Positions 10,070 through 19,749 of a stretch of DNA of 64,000 bases are shown piece by piece (position 1 is the first letter of the stretch; each line of letters begins with the position of its first letter). The notes beneath the pieces were generated by a model that saw only the letters and a list, made by a program, of their open reading frames with translations, had not been told where the DNA came from and made no database searches. This DNA is from Cladosporium sp. IMV 00045 (taxonomy: Eukaryota; Ascomycota; Dothideomycetes; Cladosporiales; Cladosporiaceae), in the NCBI GenBank assembly GCA_001931905.2, contig MSJI02000684.1, forward strand, positions 48,163-112,162, written 5' to 3'. The position numbers and the translations under genes were made by a program.

Positions 10070-10827
10070 ATGGACTCCTCCCCCCAACTCCAGCACGTCC
10101 TCAAAGGCATGGCTGAATCCGATCCTAACGCGCTGCCGACGCCATCGGCTTGTTTGGCTGGTATGTTGACAATTTGAGCTTTTCGTATACACTGGCTGTT
10201 CGTTGCTTTTCATCGCTATACATGGCATATTCCAGAGGCCATTGTGAAAAAAATCACATCCTCGTACTGCATCTGATCTTCGACCTGTCCAACCTTCACC
10301 AAAATTGCATCCCCGCCACACAACCAAATCCAAACCCCAAAGACAGAATACCTCCCCGTATAATCACAAATATCCCCAAACCACATTTCCACTCACAATA
10401 GTGGATGACTAACGGTTTCGAAAAACACATAGACTTCTGCCTCATCCCAATCGGCACCCCTTCGGCCTCCGTCAGCTCCGAAGTCGCCGCCGTGCAACGC
10501 CTCCTCAAGTCCAGCGGAGTGGAATATACTATGCACAGCGCCGGCACGACTCTGGGTATTGTACCCCCTTACTATCAGATCCTCTTCTCCCTCCCTCTCG
10601 CTCTCGATCGCTCATGCTAACGTACACCAACAGAAGGACCCTGGGACGTGGTCATGCGGGTGATAGGGCAAGCGCACAGCCTTCTGCACGCCAACGGCGT
10701 GGTGCGGATTCAGAGCGATATCCGCGTGGGGAGTCGGACGGACAAGAAGCAGACGGCGGAGGATAAGGTGAGGGCTGTGGAGAAGTTGCTTGCTGAGGAT
10801 GGGAAGGGGGAGAAGGATGAGAAGTGA
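10070..10827 (+). CDS. Ecm15/UPF0045 (thiamine-binding-like, MTH1187 family) protein
   Basis: Three exons, 10070-10160, 10433-10555 and 10634-10827, encode 135 residues. Splicing joins PSACLA to DFCLIPIGTP and SAGTTL to EGPWDVVM. The result matches the compact ferredoxin-like fold of the UPF0045/Ecm15 family: PIGTPSASVSSEVAAVQRLL, SGVEYTMHSAGTTLEG, GQAHSLLHANGVVRI and the signature IRVGSRTDKKQT. Homologues bind thiamine-like ligands; the cellular role in fungi is unclear. The first intron is long for this window (272 bp). An in-frame ATG inside it (10405) could start a shorter isoform if the intron is retained. Confidence 0.82.
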
Positions 10828-11326
10828 TTTTTTCTTGGAAGGAGAGGGGTTTGAGGTTTTGAGTGAAGAATGCCTTGTAATTTGAGGTAGTTTCTGTGAA
10901 GGTTCGCTCAAGTGGCTATGGCTATGAATACAATGAACATGCATGAAACATGAACGCGATGACGATGATCAAAGCGAGCTGAAAGACGAGTGGGGTTCCC
11001 ACAACTTCCTGTCTTCTCGTTGGCACAGCCAACAATATAAAGAGAAAAAGACATTAGGTTCGTAAACCAGAGAGGTGTAAACCCAAAAGCCCAAAGCCCA
11101 AGAAAGCATGATATCCCAAAGTCGCGCCGATACCGTCTTTCGATGAAAACAAAAACGCCTTGCTGTCCCAGGATTGCTGTTGGTATCGTGTCCCACGACA
11201 CCTGTCATGAAGTCAAAAGAAAGAAAAATCAAAAGAAGCCAAAATGCCTCGAAAAACGCTGAAAGGGCTCATTACAATCAGAGAATCGGAAGAAGACAGA
11301 AATAAAAAGTACAACCCAGCCGTCTC
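10828..11326. other. Convergent 3' flanks, no gene seen
   Basis: 499 bp between the stop codons of the ECM15-like gene and MDM34. Nothing recognised. Confidence 0.45.
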
Positions 11327-13093
11327 TTACGAGACATACGCAGGCGGTGCATCAGCGTCAACAGCATCTTCATCCGACAGACGTCGCGCCCACATGTTGT
11401 TGCTGTTGCTGCCGCCTCTGGCCTTCTCCTCAGAGACTCTGTTGGCGATCTCGTGCGCCATCTTCATCATCCACGCCTGCTCGAGGATGCCTCCCGTGGA
11501 AGAGCCTTCGGCGAATGACGGACCGAGTTTGGCGAGATTGTTGTCAGAGCGCGGGCGAGGGAGGTCGACGGATTTGGATTTCGCGGGTAAAGCTTTCATG
11601 TGTGGCAGGTCTCTGTGTCGAGAAGCCTTTTCGCTGCTGGGGAGGATCATAGACGCGCGAGGGGTGGGGTCGTCGTCTTCCAAACTTTTCGAGGGCCGTT
11701 GGTGCGGTGTTACGGGCCGGTGGCTGGAGCTGGAGGTCGGGCGAATGACTTCTGTCGAAGCGCTCAGGTCCTCCTCGCCGCCTGGCTGGAAGCCCACTTT
11801 CTTCTTGGGACTTCGGGGTGGTGTGACAATTTCCCCTTCGCGCTCGTTGCTGGGGACGTCGCTGGTCGGCTGGGTTCCAGAGGCGCTGCGTGCGTGGCTT
11901 CCGCTTGCGCTCTCGCTGTCTTCGTAGCTGCTTGCAACACTGGCAACGTCGCCACTGTCGTTTTGCACGGCTTTCTTGCGTAGATCGACGACTCTGTTCT
12001 TCCTCTTGCGCTGACGAGGTCGCGATCGACCGCTTCCGAGGCTCTGCATCGATGTTGTAGATGGGATACTCTGGAGTGTTGGTCTCGTGGCTTGGGAGCC
12101 GTTCTCGGAATTTGAAGAAGCAGCGGATGATCCAGCACTGTGTCTGCCTAATGAAGATTGTATTCTCGATAGTGTCGTGGCTCTGTGGGTGGGAGTGCTT
12201 GTGCCTGAAGGCGCGTCTTTCCGTTCGCCAGCATTTGACCACGCACGGTAGACGGTGTCTCTCACTCTCGGGGTGAACAAAGACAAGGTCCTTTGACTTT
12301 CGGAAAGCGCTGCTAAACGCAAAAGGTTTTTCTGAGAGAAGCTGGCATACATCTCGGCAGGCGGATCCAGAGAAAACGGTGCACTACCGTCCAGCGGCAT
12401 GCCGTCGATGTCCAGAGATGTTGAGCCTGCGAAGGGATCGGTATGCGCTCTCAAGTCTGCCTGGCTCTTCCTGGGTTGCACCAAATCTGTGACTTGATAT
12501 TCTGAGCTGAACAATCGCAGAGACAATTTGTGGATTATGGCTGGCAGATCCTCCATGAACAGCACCCTAAGCTGGTTCTCGATCGTCTTTTGCAAGTAGT
12601 CGCGCACGAAGGGGATCGCATCGAAAGTCGATGAGACCTTGAGCGACTCGAGCGGGTCATTCCGGAACACAAGCGTGATGCCTTTTTGCTTTGAGAAAAC
12701 CAAGATCACAAACCCAGAGAGCCTGATGTCGGACAAGGTAATTTGCAAGGGAATCGTGAGCGAACTACTCGCCGCCAAAGGCTGTGGACTTGCGAACGAC
12801 GGCTTCGTCGAGAGATATGTGTTGAGCGGATTCGCTTGCACCCGCGTTTTAAGCGTCAAGTATGCGTCTCCGGTATAGCTCATCTTGAAAATTCCCCGAA
12901 ACCTATCCTCCGCCAGATCGCCAATCTCCAGAATCTCCAGCTCAGGAGGTGTAGATCCCAGATTCAGTTCATTCACCAAGATGTCGTCGACGATGATGGG
13001 CGGCTTGGGCGATTTGTTCAGCGCGGATGTAAGCATTTCGCGCACGCGGTCGGTGTCGGCGATCAGCGGCGACCAGTTGAAGTTGAATGCCAT
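11327..13093 (-). CDS. MDM34: Mdm34, ERMES complex subunit
   Basis: Single exon, 588 residues. Mdm34 is a mitochondrial outer-membrane subunit of the ER-mitochondria encounter structure (with Mmm1, Mdm10 and Mdm12), which transfers phospholipids. The N-terminus is highly characteristic: MAFNFNWSPLIADTDRVREM, then the SMP lipid-transfer domain (about 1-210) with VDDILVNELNLGSTPPELEI, FRGIFKMSYTGDAYLTLKTR and VRDYLQKTIENQLR. The C-terminal half is a disordered Ser/Pro/Arg-rich region with a basic patch (RSRPRQRKRKNRVVDLRKKA), as in filamentous fungal homologues. The frame extends 22 codons further upstream, but the conserved MAFNF start at 13093 is the family start. Confidence 0.95.
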   Translation of the reverse strand: MAFNFNWSPLIADTDRVREMLTSALNKSPKPPIIVDDILVNELNLGSTPPELEILEIGDLAEDRFRGIFKMSYTGDAYLTLKTRVQANPLNTYLSTKPSFASPQPLAASSSLTIPLQITLSDIRLSGFVILVFSKQKGITLVFRNDPLESLKVSSTFDAIPFVRDYLQKTIENQLRVLFMEDLPAIIHKLSLRLFSSEYQVTDLVQPRKSQADLRAHTDPFAGSTSLDIDGMPLDGSAPFSLDPPAEMYASFSQKNLLRLAALSESQRTLSLFTPRVRDTVYRAWSNAGERKDAPSGTSTPTHRATTLSRIQSSLGRHSAGSSAASSNSENGSQATRPTLQSIPSTTSMQSLGSGRSRPRQRKRKNRVVDLRKKAVQNDSGDVASVASSYEDSESASGSHARSASGTQPTSDVPSNEREGEIVTPPRSPKKKVGFQPGGEEDLSASTEVIRPTSSSSHRPVTPHQRPSKSLEDDDPTPRASMILPSSEKASRHRDLPHMKALPAKSKSVDLPRPRSDNNLAKLGPSFAEGSSTGGILEQAWMMKMAHEIANRVSEEKARGGSNSNNMWARRLSDEDAVDADAPPAYVS

Positions 13094-13974
13094 GATGAGG
13101 TCGACAGTAGAGTCGCTGCGATTATGGGTGAGGAGTGATGGCCGGCAGTGTCGAAACACCTCAAAGGTGGGCGGGCGGATGGAGGGTCGCGTGCTTCATT
13201 GATAAGCTCTGTCGGAACAGCCGTGCAAGGATGTGCGAAGGGATAGCGGCCGCGACAACAACAGGGAGCGGCGCACGACTGTGACTGTGTGTGCTATTCC
13301 GGTAGCGTGCGGAGGCGATAGGATGGCAGACGGGTCTGTGCCGACAGGGAGGGAGAGGATGGTGGTGTTGTTGTTGATGATTGCAGGAGTCTGCGTCGCA
13401 AGGGTACCTGATGCTCAAGCTTGCTTTTGCTGCAATTTCCTCCCGATTTGCGCCGCCCAGCGCGAATCCTTCGTCGGCCTCCGCATATGACGATGACATT
13501 GTTTACCCTGCTGCTTGCCTCGAAGAAGCACGTCCGTTTGTTTCATAATTCAAATCCACGTGCACGTCTGTCTTCCCTGCATACTCTGTGACTGTTCTAG
13601 TCTTCTAGAGTCCATCCCTCACACCGACATTTACCTCAACGGGCACTATCTGCCCTGTCAAAAAGGCTTCTCCAGGTCCTTATGCAGGGTAAAGTCGCGA
13701 GTAAAGAATTGACCTGTTTTTGGTGTGTCTGCCGAGGCATGTCGAGTGCGATTTCTCCCGAATGCTTTGTATTCCAGAATGGCGCATCATGATATAGACT
13801 GACTGCATGGGAAAAAAGACGATGATTCAACACGTTATTTGCGCGCTCACTCAGAAACCGGCGGATCTGCTCATTACAACCGGACAAGTCCGAAGAAGAG
13901 TATGACATCTCTATTAAAAATACGAACTAAACGAAAATATATCTCAGCCTTCCGCAAGCGGTAGCGGACAGCTC
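13094..13974. other. Intergenic: MDM34 promoter and 3' flank of the secreted hydrolase
   Basis: 881 bp. Only short frames without domains; no supported gene. Confidence 0.45.
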
Positions 13975-15260
13975 CTACTTCCCACCCAACTTATGCTCCT
14001 CCAAGAACTTCTGAATATACTCAAAAGCCTTGTTGGCGGAATAATGGAAGTTCAGCCCATGCCCCGTCAACGGCGCGAGGTAAGTGTCGAAATCACCATC
14101 GCTCACGTTGGGGTAGTACATGGCCTGCACCGCCGCGGCGACATTCACCGGGTAAGTGCAGTTGCCGGCGCAGAAAGGGTGGTCGTTGACGCCGTCCACG
14201 ACGGCGACGGGTTTGCTGTAGTCCTTTGCCGGTCCGCCGACGCCTGACAGGCTGTTCAGCTCGCCGAAGGTGACGGTGCCTTTTGTCGCTTCTGCTTTGC
14301 GCAAAACCGCAGGGTCGAAGCCGGGGGCTTTGAAGAAGCCGATTTGGTTGGAGATGGCGGTGTCGGAGACCAGGAAGCCGTTGTTCAGCTCGCCGAAGCG
14401 GTCGGGCTGGTTTTCGTTGGCGAGGGCGAGGTTCAGGGCCTGGATGAAGGTGGGCTGGTTGGACAGGTCGGAGGAGAAGCCGGTCAAGATGGCCGCGTCG
14501 AGGACTTGCGGGTATTGTTGCGTGATGGCTTGGGTGATGATGGAGCCGAACGAGTGACCGACGCCGACGATCTTGTTGAACTTCAGCTGGCTGAATTTGC
14601 CGTCGCGGAGAGATGTCGCGAGAGTGTGCGCGATCTCGACCTCGATGGGCGCCTGGATGACATTGATCGGGTCGGGCTTGTCGGACTGGCCTACACCAAG
14701 GCGATCGTAGAGGAATGTGGCATAGCCGTGCTCGGCCGCGACATCGACGTAGCTGTAGTCGGAGCCAAAGTCCCAGTATGTTTGGTCGAACTGCGGTATT
14801 GTCAGTATTGGCAACTTGCATCACCAAGTTGTTGAGAAGGATCACATACCCCGACGCCGTGAGTGAGAAGCTGCACGCCCGTCGGCTTGTCACCATTGGC
14901 AGGCTTGCACAAAGTCGAATAGATATCCCAAGTGCCGGAAACGCTGGCCTTGCCCAGCACAATATCCTCCGCGAGAGTCGAGCCAGCAGAGAAGGACTCG
15001 ACCCAAAACTCGGTGACCTGCGTCTGGTTCTTGGGGATAGGAATATCGAGCTTGAGGTTTTGATCCGTCGACACGGTCACGGGGACGAATCCAGAAACGC
15101 AAACCGCGTTGCCGCCCTTGGACTGGTGGACCTTGGCCTTGTTGAAGCCATCCTTGCCTGGGAAGTCCTGATCGGCTTTCTTCAAAAGCTCATCCCTGGC
15201 GGGACGAGGAGGGCGCGCGAAAGCGCTGCCGGCGAGAATGATAAGATCGGTAAGACGCAT
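13975..15260 (-). CDS. Secreted alpha/beta hydrolase
   Basis: Two exons, 15260-14850 and 14790-13975, with a 59-bp GT..AG intron (14791-14849), give 408 residues. A signal peptide is clear (MRLTDLIILAGSAFA before RPP). Alpha/beta hydrolase features: LLTHGVGFDQTYWDF at the oxyanion-region strand, YDRLGVGQSD, nucleophile elbow GVGHSFGS (Ser about 217), VAVVDGVND (acid about Asp 336 or 340) and LTGHGLNFH (His about 381). The N-terminal 110 residues form an extra beta-rich region ahead of the hydrolase core. This layout occurs in fungal secreted esterase-like proteins; the substrate is unknown. The start is the only ATG that gives a signal peptide. Confidence 0.85.
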
Positions 15261-16363
15261 GGCTGGCTGCAGATGTGAAGAATAGCAAAGGAGAGGACCG
15301 ACGACAGACTGACGAAAGAAGCGAAGCACCTACGTCCAGCGAAAGGGGTCGCGATTCACATATGTATGTATAAGAAAGACCCGTTCTCCGAACGGGTAGG
15401 AAGCAGTAGCATGAGTAGCATTACCTTACTACCAACGCAGACTAATCCATCAAGCAGCATTTGTCAAGCCTTCGACCGGGGCTGGTGCGTTTTCTCGTCA
15501 GTTGCAAGGCCAGTTTGGGGGGAGATTTCCTGGGACGCCTGACAGAGGTGGAAAACACATTTCTCACATGCATCCAGTCAGCGCGCCTGCAAATCTGACG
15601 GCTCGCGGAAACCGGCGCAATGGTTCGGCCGCTACCCACTGACTGAATAGGTGATTTGAATTATTTCAAATGCTTCTTTGCTGCGGATTCGAAGGCCGTT
15701 GGGTCTAAATGACGGCATGTAATTTGAGCGTTCCTCAAGCGTCTGCCGATCGTCGCTTTTCGCTGGGTTCCTGGTGGAACTTTCTTTGAGCTTGTGCTGC
15801 AAGGTACCCTCCGTAGGGCCATTCGTTGGAGAGCCGCATAAACGGCTAATTTGGCCCTTGGTGGGACTATTGATTGGAATTTACTAGGAAATGGATAGAA
15901 GCGCTTGAGTTGTCATTCTTACCGACAGCATGGTGCTATAATGCGATGGAGTGAACGGGTGAGCATCCTACTCTACTGCTGTTGTACTGTACCTGGACTC
16001 TTGATCACGACATGCAACTTTCTCAAATCACATCCATGTGCTGACGATCCTGAATGACAGTGGAGTCAGCCATTGAATGTAATTCAACGAAACGCGAAAC
16101 CGGCGATTTTCTGACTTTCTGTCAAACAGATACCTCCTACGATTTGCGAAAGTCAGGCGTGCCACACGATCGGTCCGAGATGCTGACAGTACTTCCTAGT
16201 GTCTTCATCACTGCATTCATGGCTTTCTGCTCGTACACGTGAGAAGCTTGAGTGCCTGCACTGCATGGCGGGCTCACTTTCCCTTTACGACTGACCTCAC
16301 GTCAATGACAGATACCCTTCGCTTCTCTTTCTGACATGCATATGCTCCAAGCCAGCCATCCCG
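15261..16363. other. Long intergenic region upstream of the secreted hydrolase
   Basis: 1.1 kb without a supported gene. The part nearest the hydrolase holds a perfect inverted repeat (15379-15397) and a TATA-like TATGTATAAG just beyond it (around 15364-15373). Confidence 0.45.
15379..15397. promoter_or_regulatory. Inverted repeat ACCCGTTC-N3-GAACGGGT
   Basis: Two perfect 8-bp arms around a TCC spacer, 119 bp upstream of the secreted hydrolase start codon. The CCG/CGG ends suggest a Zn2Cys6-type operator; the TTC/GAA core also resembles a loosely spaced heat-shock element. Neither is proven. Confidence 0.4.
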
Positions 16364-17316
16364 TCAGACCGTCTCCTTCATCCTCTCCATCTTCGCTTTC
16401 TCTTCCTTTGCCAATTGCCGGAAAATGTACGCCCCCCACAACTGAGCAGAGCTGAAGAGCAAGTGCAGGATAGGGGTGACGACTTTCAATGAGATTGACC
16501 ATTTCTGCCACAACGAGCCGAAAAGCCACATGGTCACCGCCGTCTCGATGGTTGTGCCCGCGATTTCCAGAAACATCGTGGCAGAGAAGACTTTGTACAG
16601 CAAGCCGTGGTCCGTCTTGTTTGTTCGGTAAAGGATCATGGCGATGTGAGGCCATAGCTCGGCTACGCAATCGAAGCCGCCTGGAGGGAGAAGCGTGAGC
16701 ATGAAAACGCATCGTGGAAACTCTTCAAAGAAGCTAAGTGACTGCTATTGACAAGAGACATACCCCAGATGAGGCAGAGCAAGAACTCCGGCACGGCGTC
16801 TTTCTGGTGATCGAAGTTGATGGTCATCGCCACGGCTGCTTGCGCGATGAGGATCGCTCCGATGTGATGCGCAAAGCTGATGGGTGACACTTTCTCTCGG
16901 TAAAACAGCTCGAAGATGTACATGATGGTGAAGATTTGCGAAGCGATCATCAACACATCTCCGAGAGTGATTTTACTGCCAGGGGCATACGGTGTGTGTG
17001 GTGTTGCATTGCCGGCCAGGATGCGGAGCAACGGGTACGCAGCTAAAATGACGAGGAAAATCTTCAGCACTGCCGCGACGTGGTGGTTGATGAAGCTGCG
17101 GCGTTGGGTGTCGGTTAGAGTGTCCTTGGATACGGAGCGGTAGAAAGTGCCGAGAAGGAAGTTGTCCAGGATGAAGATGCGGACGAAAGCAAGGACGACT
17201 GCTGTTATGGTCATGACGAGAGCACCAAAGGGAGCAATGTCGGACACGAACGCGTTGACAATATGCTCGAAAGGCCGGATTGGGCCGTGATGGTGGATTG
17301 CGTGTTCGTTCGCCAT
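16364..17316 (-). CDS. Polytopic membrane protein, possibly TLC-like
   Basis: Two exons, 17316-16764 and 16680-16364, with an 83-bp GT..AG intron (16681-16763) give 289 residues. Six to eight hydrophobic spans are visible, for example IAPFGALVMTITAVVLAFV, VAAVLKIFLVILAAYPLL, GDVLMIASQIFTIMYIFELF and FAHHIGAILIAQAAVAM. The spacing of FINHHVAAVLK, ELFYREKVSPISFAHHIGA and the final loop recalls TRAM/LAG/CLN8 proteins, whose paired histidines sit in such a helix, but the match is weak. The N-terminus has a His cluster (HAIHHHGP). I cannot assign a function beyond an endomembrane or plasma-membrane protein. Confidence 0.72.
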
Positions 17317-18170
17317 GTTGTACGCGTTGGCGAGGGATTGCGCATGCGGTGAATGAAAGATGATTAGATCGCTCGAAGAGACGGGGAATTGGACATGTGC
17401 CGCCAGGCAGGCACGAAGAATGCCATTTGTGCTCTCACATGTTTACAGTAGGATGCTGTCCATACCAAGGGTTCTGCTACTCAGCCTTCGTGCAAAGCAC
17501 ATGTTCGTAAATGCAGCCATTCACAGGCTGCCGGGCATTATGAGGCTGATGTCTAGCTCTTTCGAGCGACTATCGAAAGCTACGCATTCGTAAAACAATG
17601 CATTCCGAGGCTGCCTCCAGACAATATAAGCATTGGCGATGAATGCTTAGAGCCTCCAAGCATTGCGAGGTTGTGGCGCGCTGTAGCTTTCGAGTGCATA
17701 CCGTGGGCCACGTATACCGCATCCCAAAAGAGACGTCGTCGTCAGCTGCTGGCCTGGCTCGTGTTTCGTTCCTGTTTTTCGAGAATAGGCTTGTGCCACC
17801 TAAACAGGCTTGTGCCACCTACAACAATGGCAAAATCCCAAATACGTCGGTCAGGTCGGTGACTATACTAGAAAGGCACAGAAGATGAGAACGACCGGAG
17901 AGTCGTTGTGGAAACCATTGAATGCGGCTGAGAAGCTGCTGGCTGAACAAATCCGACAAGCCGCGGCAAACACCTCGACAACGACAACACAATACCTGCA
18001 TGCAAGTGGTGCTAAACTAGGCAGCCATCGACTTCATATCTTCATTCACCATTGAATAACCAATCTCTGTGCAACATAATCCGGAATGTTTTCGGCGCGT
18101 CTACACACGCCACTACCCACAAAAAGCACACTCACGCCATTGGCACTCATTAATAGTCACCGATCAGGCG
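17317..18170. other. Divergent intergenic region with a short tandem repeat
   Basis: 854 bp, no supported gene. A 16-bp direct repeat AGGCTTGTGCCACCTA occurs at 17787-17802 and 17806-17821. Confidence 0.45.
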
Positions 18171-19628
18171 ATGGCTCCTACCACACACAGCCAAAAGAAG
18201 GCATCTCGGCCAGATGATGAAGCGGTGTTCGAACTGACAGACACCGACCAAGTCTCACGGGGTCAACACCTACGCAAAGCAGAGGCGTTCAGCTATCGTT
18301 CCTACGATACAAGCCGGAGCAAGCGACGAGTGACGCCGGATAATCCTGTTGCACCGCGGCGCTTCACAATCAACCTGGGTTTACCTCCCGAGCAGCGATA
18401 TCTGGAGGTCTCTGCGGCGTTCAGGGACGAGATGCTCAATCTGCGAGGTCTCTTTGATGAAGTGGTTGGAGGCATGGTCAAGCTCATCCCGAACGTGTTA
18501 CTAAAGTGGATCTGCTGGGTGCTATTGAGAAGGGTGTATGACGAGGAAGAAAATGCAGAACTCAAGGTATTTTCTTTCGAATCTCGAAGATCCACAACTG
18601 TTGACTGAGATTTTTAGGGCATAAGCGCCGCCACAGGCGTGGAAATGTACCTCCTTGTGTGCTTCAATGTCCTCCTTGACCTACTCATGGGCTGCTCGAG
18701 CGGTGGCGCTGCGGTCAAAAACACAGCTGTTGATACCCCCGGCCATCCATCCAAGATGGTGCACTTTCGCACACTGGACTGGGGCATGCCCTCGCTACGA
18801 AGTGTGATTGTACACTTGGATTTCGTGCTTGAGCCTGGAGGCGATATCATCGCGAGCAGCATCACATACGCTGGCTACGTGGGCGTGCTCACCGGTGTAC
18901 GCAAAGGCTTGAGTCTGAGTCTCAATTTTCGAGGTATTCATAATGACATGCGCAAGCCGGTCGCGAATTTGAGGCATTACTGGCACCATGTCATGGTCTT
19001 GCTGGGCTTGCGAAGAAGTATCAGCAGCATTCTCCGTGGCTATCTGATACCGCGGACACGGCTTGACGACACCAGATCATACCGTCTAAGTATTGAAAAG
19101 CTTCCAACATACGAATGCATCGTCGCTGAAGCAACTTGCCGCGACAAGTCCTTCGTCACCACGGCCTGCTACCTGTGCTTTTCCTCCGGCGAAGAAGCGA
19201 CCGTCATCGAGAAAGACCTCCTAACAGCCAAATCATCCTCTGGCAAAGACTTCATCGTCATCACAAACGCAGACAACTCCACTGCCTCCGAAGACCAAGC
19301 TTCCCGCGCAGCAAAAGAAGCCGCGAACAAGCCAAAGAGTGAACTCGAAGAAATCCTGGAAGAAGCCTACGAACGACGACTCTGTGCTGAGCAGAGTTAC
19401 CGCACTCTTCGCTCGCAGCTGGCGAAAGATGCCATGAGTGATAAGGATGCTAACCCGGAAGGCCTGCCTGATGTTGAAGATATTGTCACGCTGGTGCAGA
19501 AGTATCCTACGACGAACGAATGCACTCATTTCGCTGCTGTGATGGATCCGCTGGAAGGTAGCATCGCGTGGTGTCAGTATTGGCAGGAACCGGTTGGTGA
19601 GAAGTGGATCAAGAAGCATCGGAGCTAG
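18171..19628 (+). CDS. Acid ceramidase / NAAA-like Ntn-type amidase
   Basis: Two exons, 18171-18566 and 18618-19628, with a 51-bp intron, give 468 residues. Residues about 75-105 (FTINLGLPPEQRYLEVSAAF) match the NAAA-beta domain that precedes the catalytic part in acid ceramidase and N-acylethanolamine acid amidase. The nucleophile should be Cys158 in MGCSSGGA, at the place where family proenzymes self-cleave to expose an N-terminal Cys; HFRTLDWGM and SLNFRGIHNDMRKP match the RNLDW and NxR segments. No signal peptide is visible, which is unusual for enzymes that act in acidic compartments. Expected chemistry: hydrolysis of an amide bond in a lipid such as ceramide or N-acylethanolamine; the substrate is inferred. 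Confidence 0.78.
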
Positions 19629-19749
19629 TGATCGGTCAATATACGTAAAGATACAAGGAAATTCCTCTTGGTTTCCTTTTGTAAAAATCAGTGTCTCTCA
19701 GGACCTGAAGGTATGGAGCACGTTATTCATTCTTCGTATACTAGCTGTC

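Noticed and set aside
14093..14962. 289-codon frame opposite the correct frame of the secreted hydrolase
   Set aside because: Arg/Pro-rich shadow of the hydrolase gene; it reads through the intron and lacks any domain.
17787..17821. 16-bp tandem repeat AGGCTTGTGCCACCTA
   Set aside because: Just two units, no gene or mobile element features nearby; probably replication slippage.
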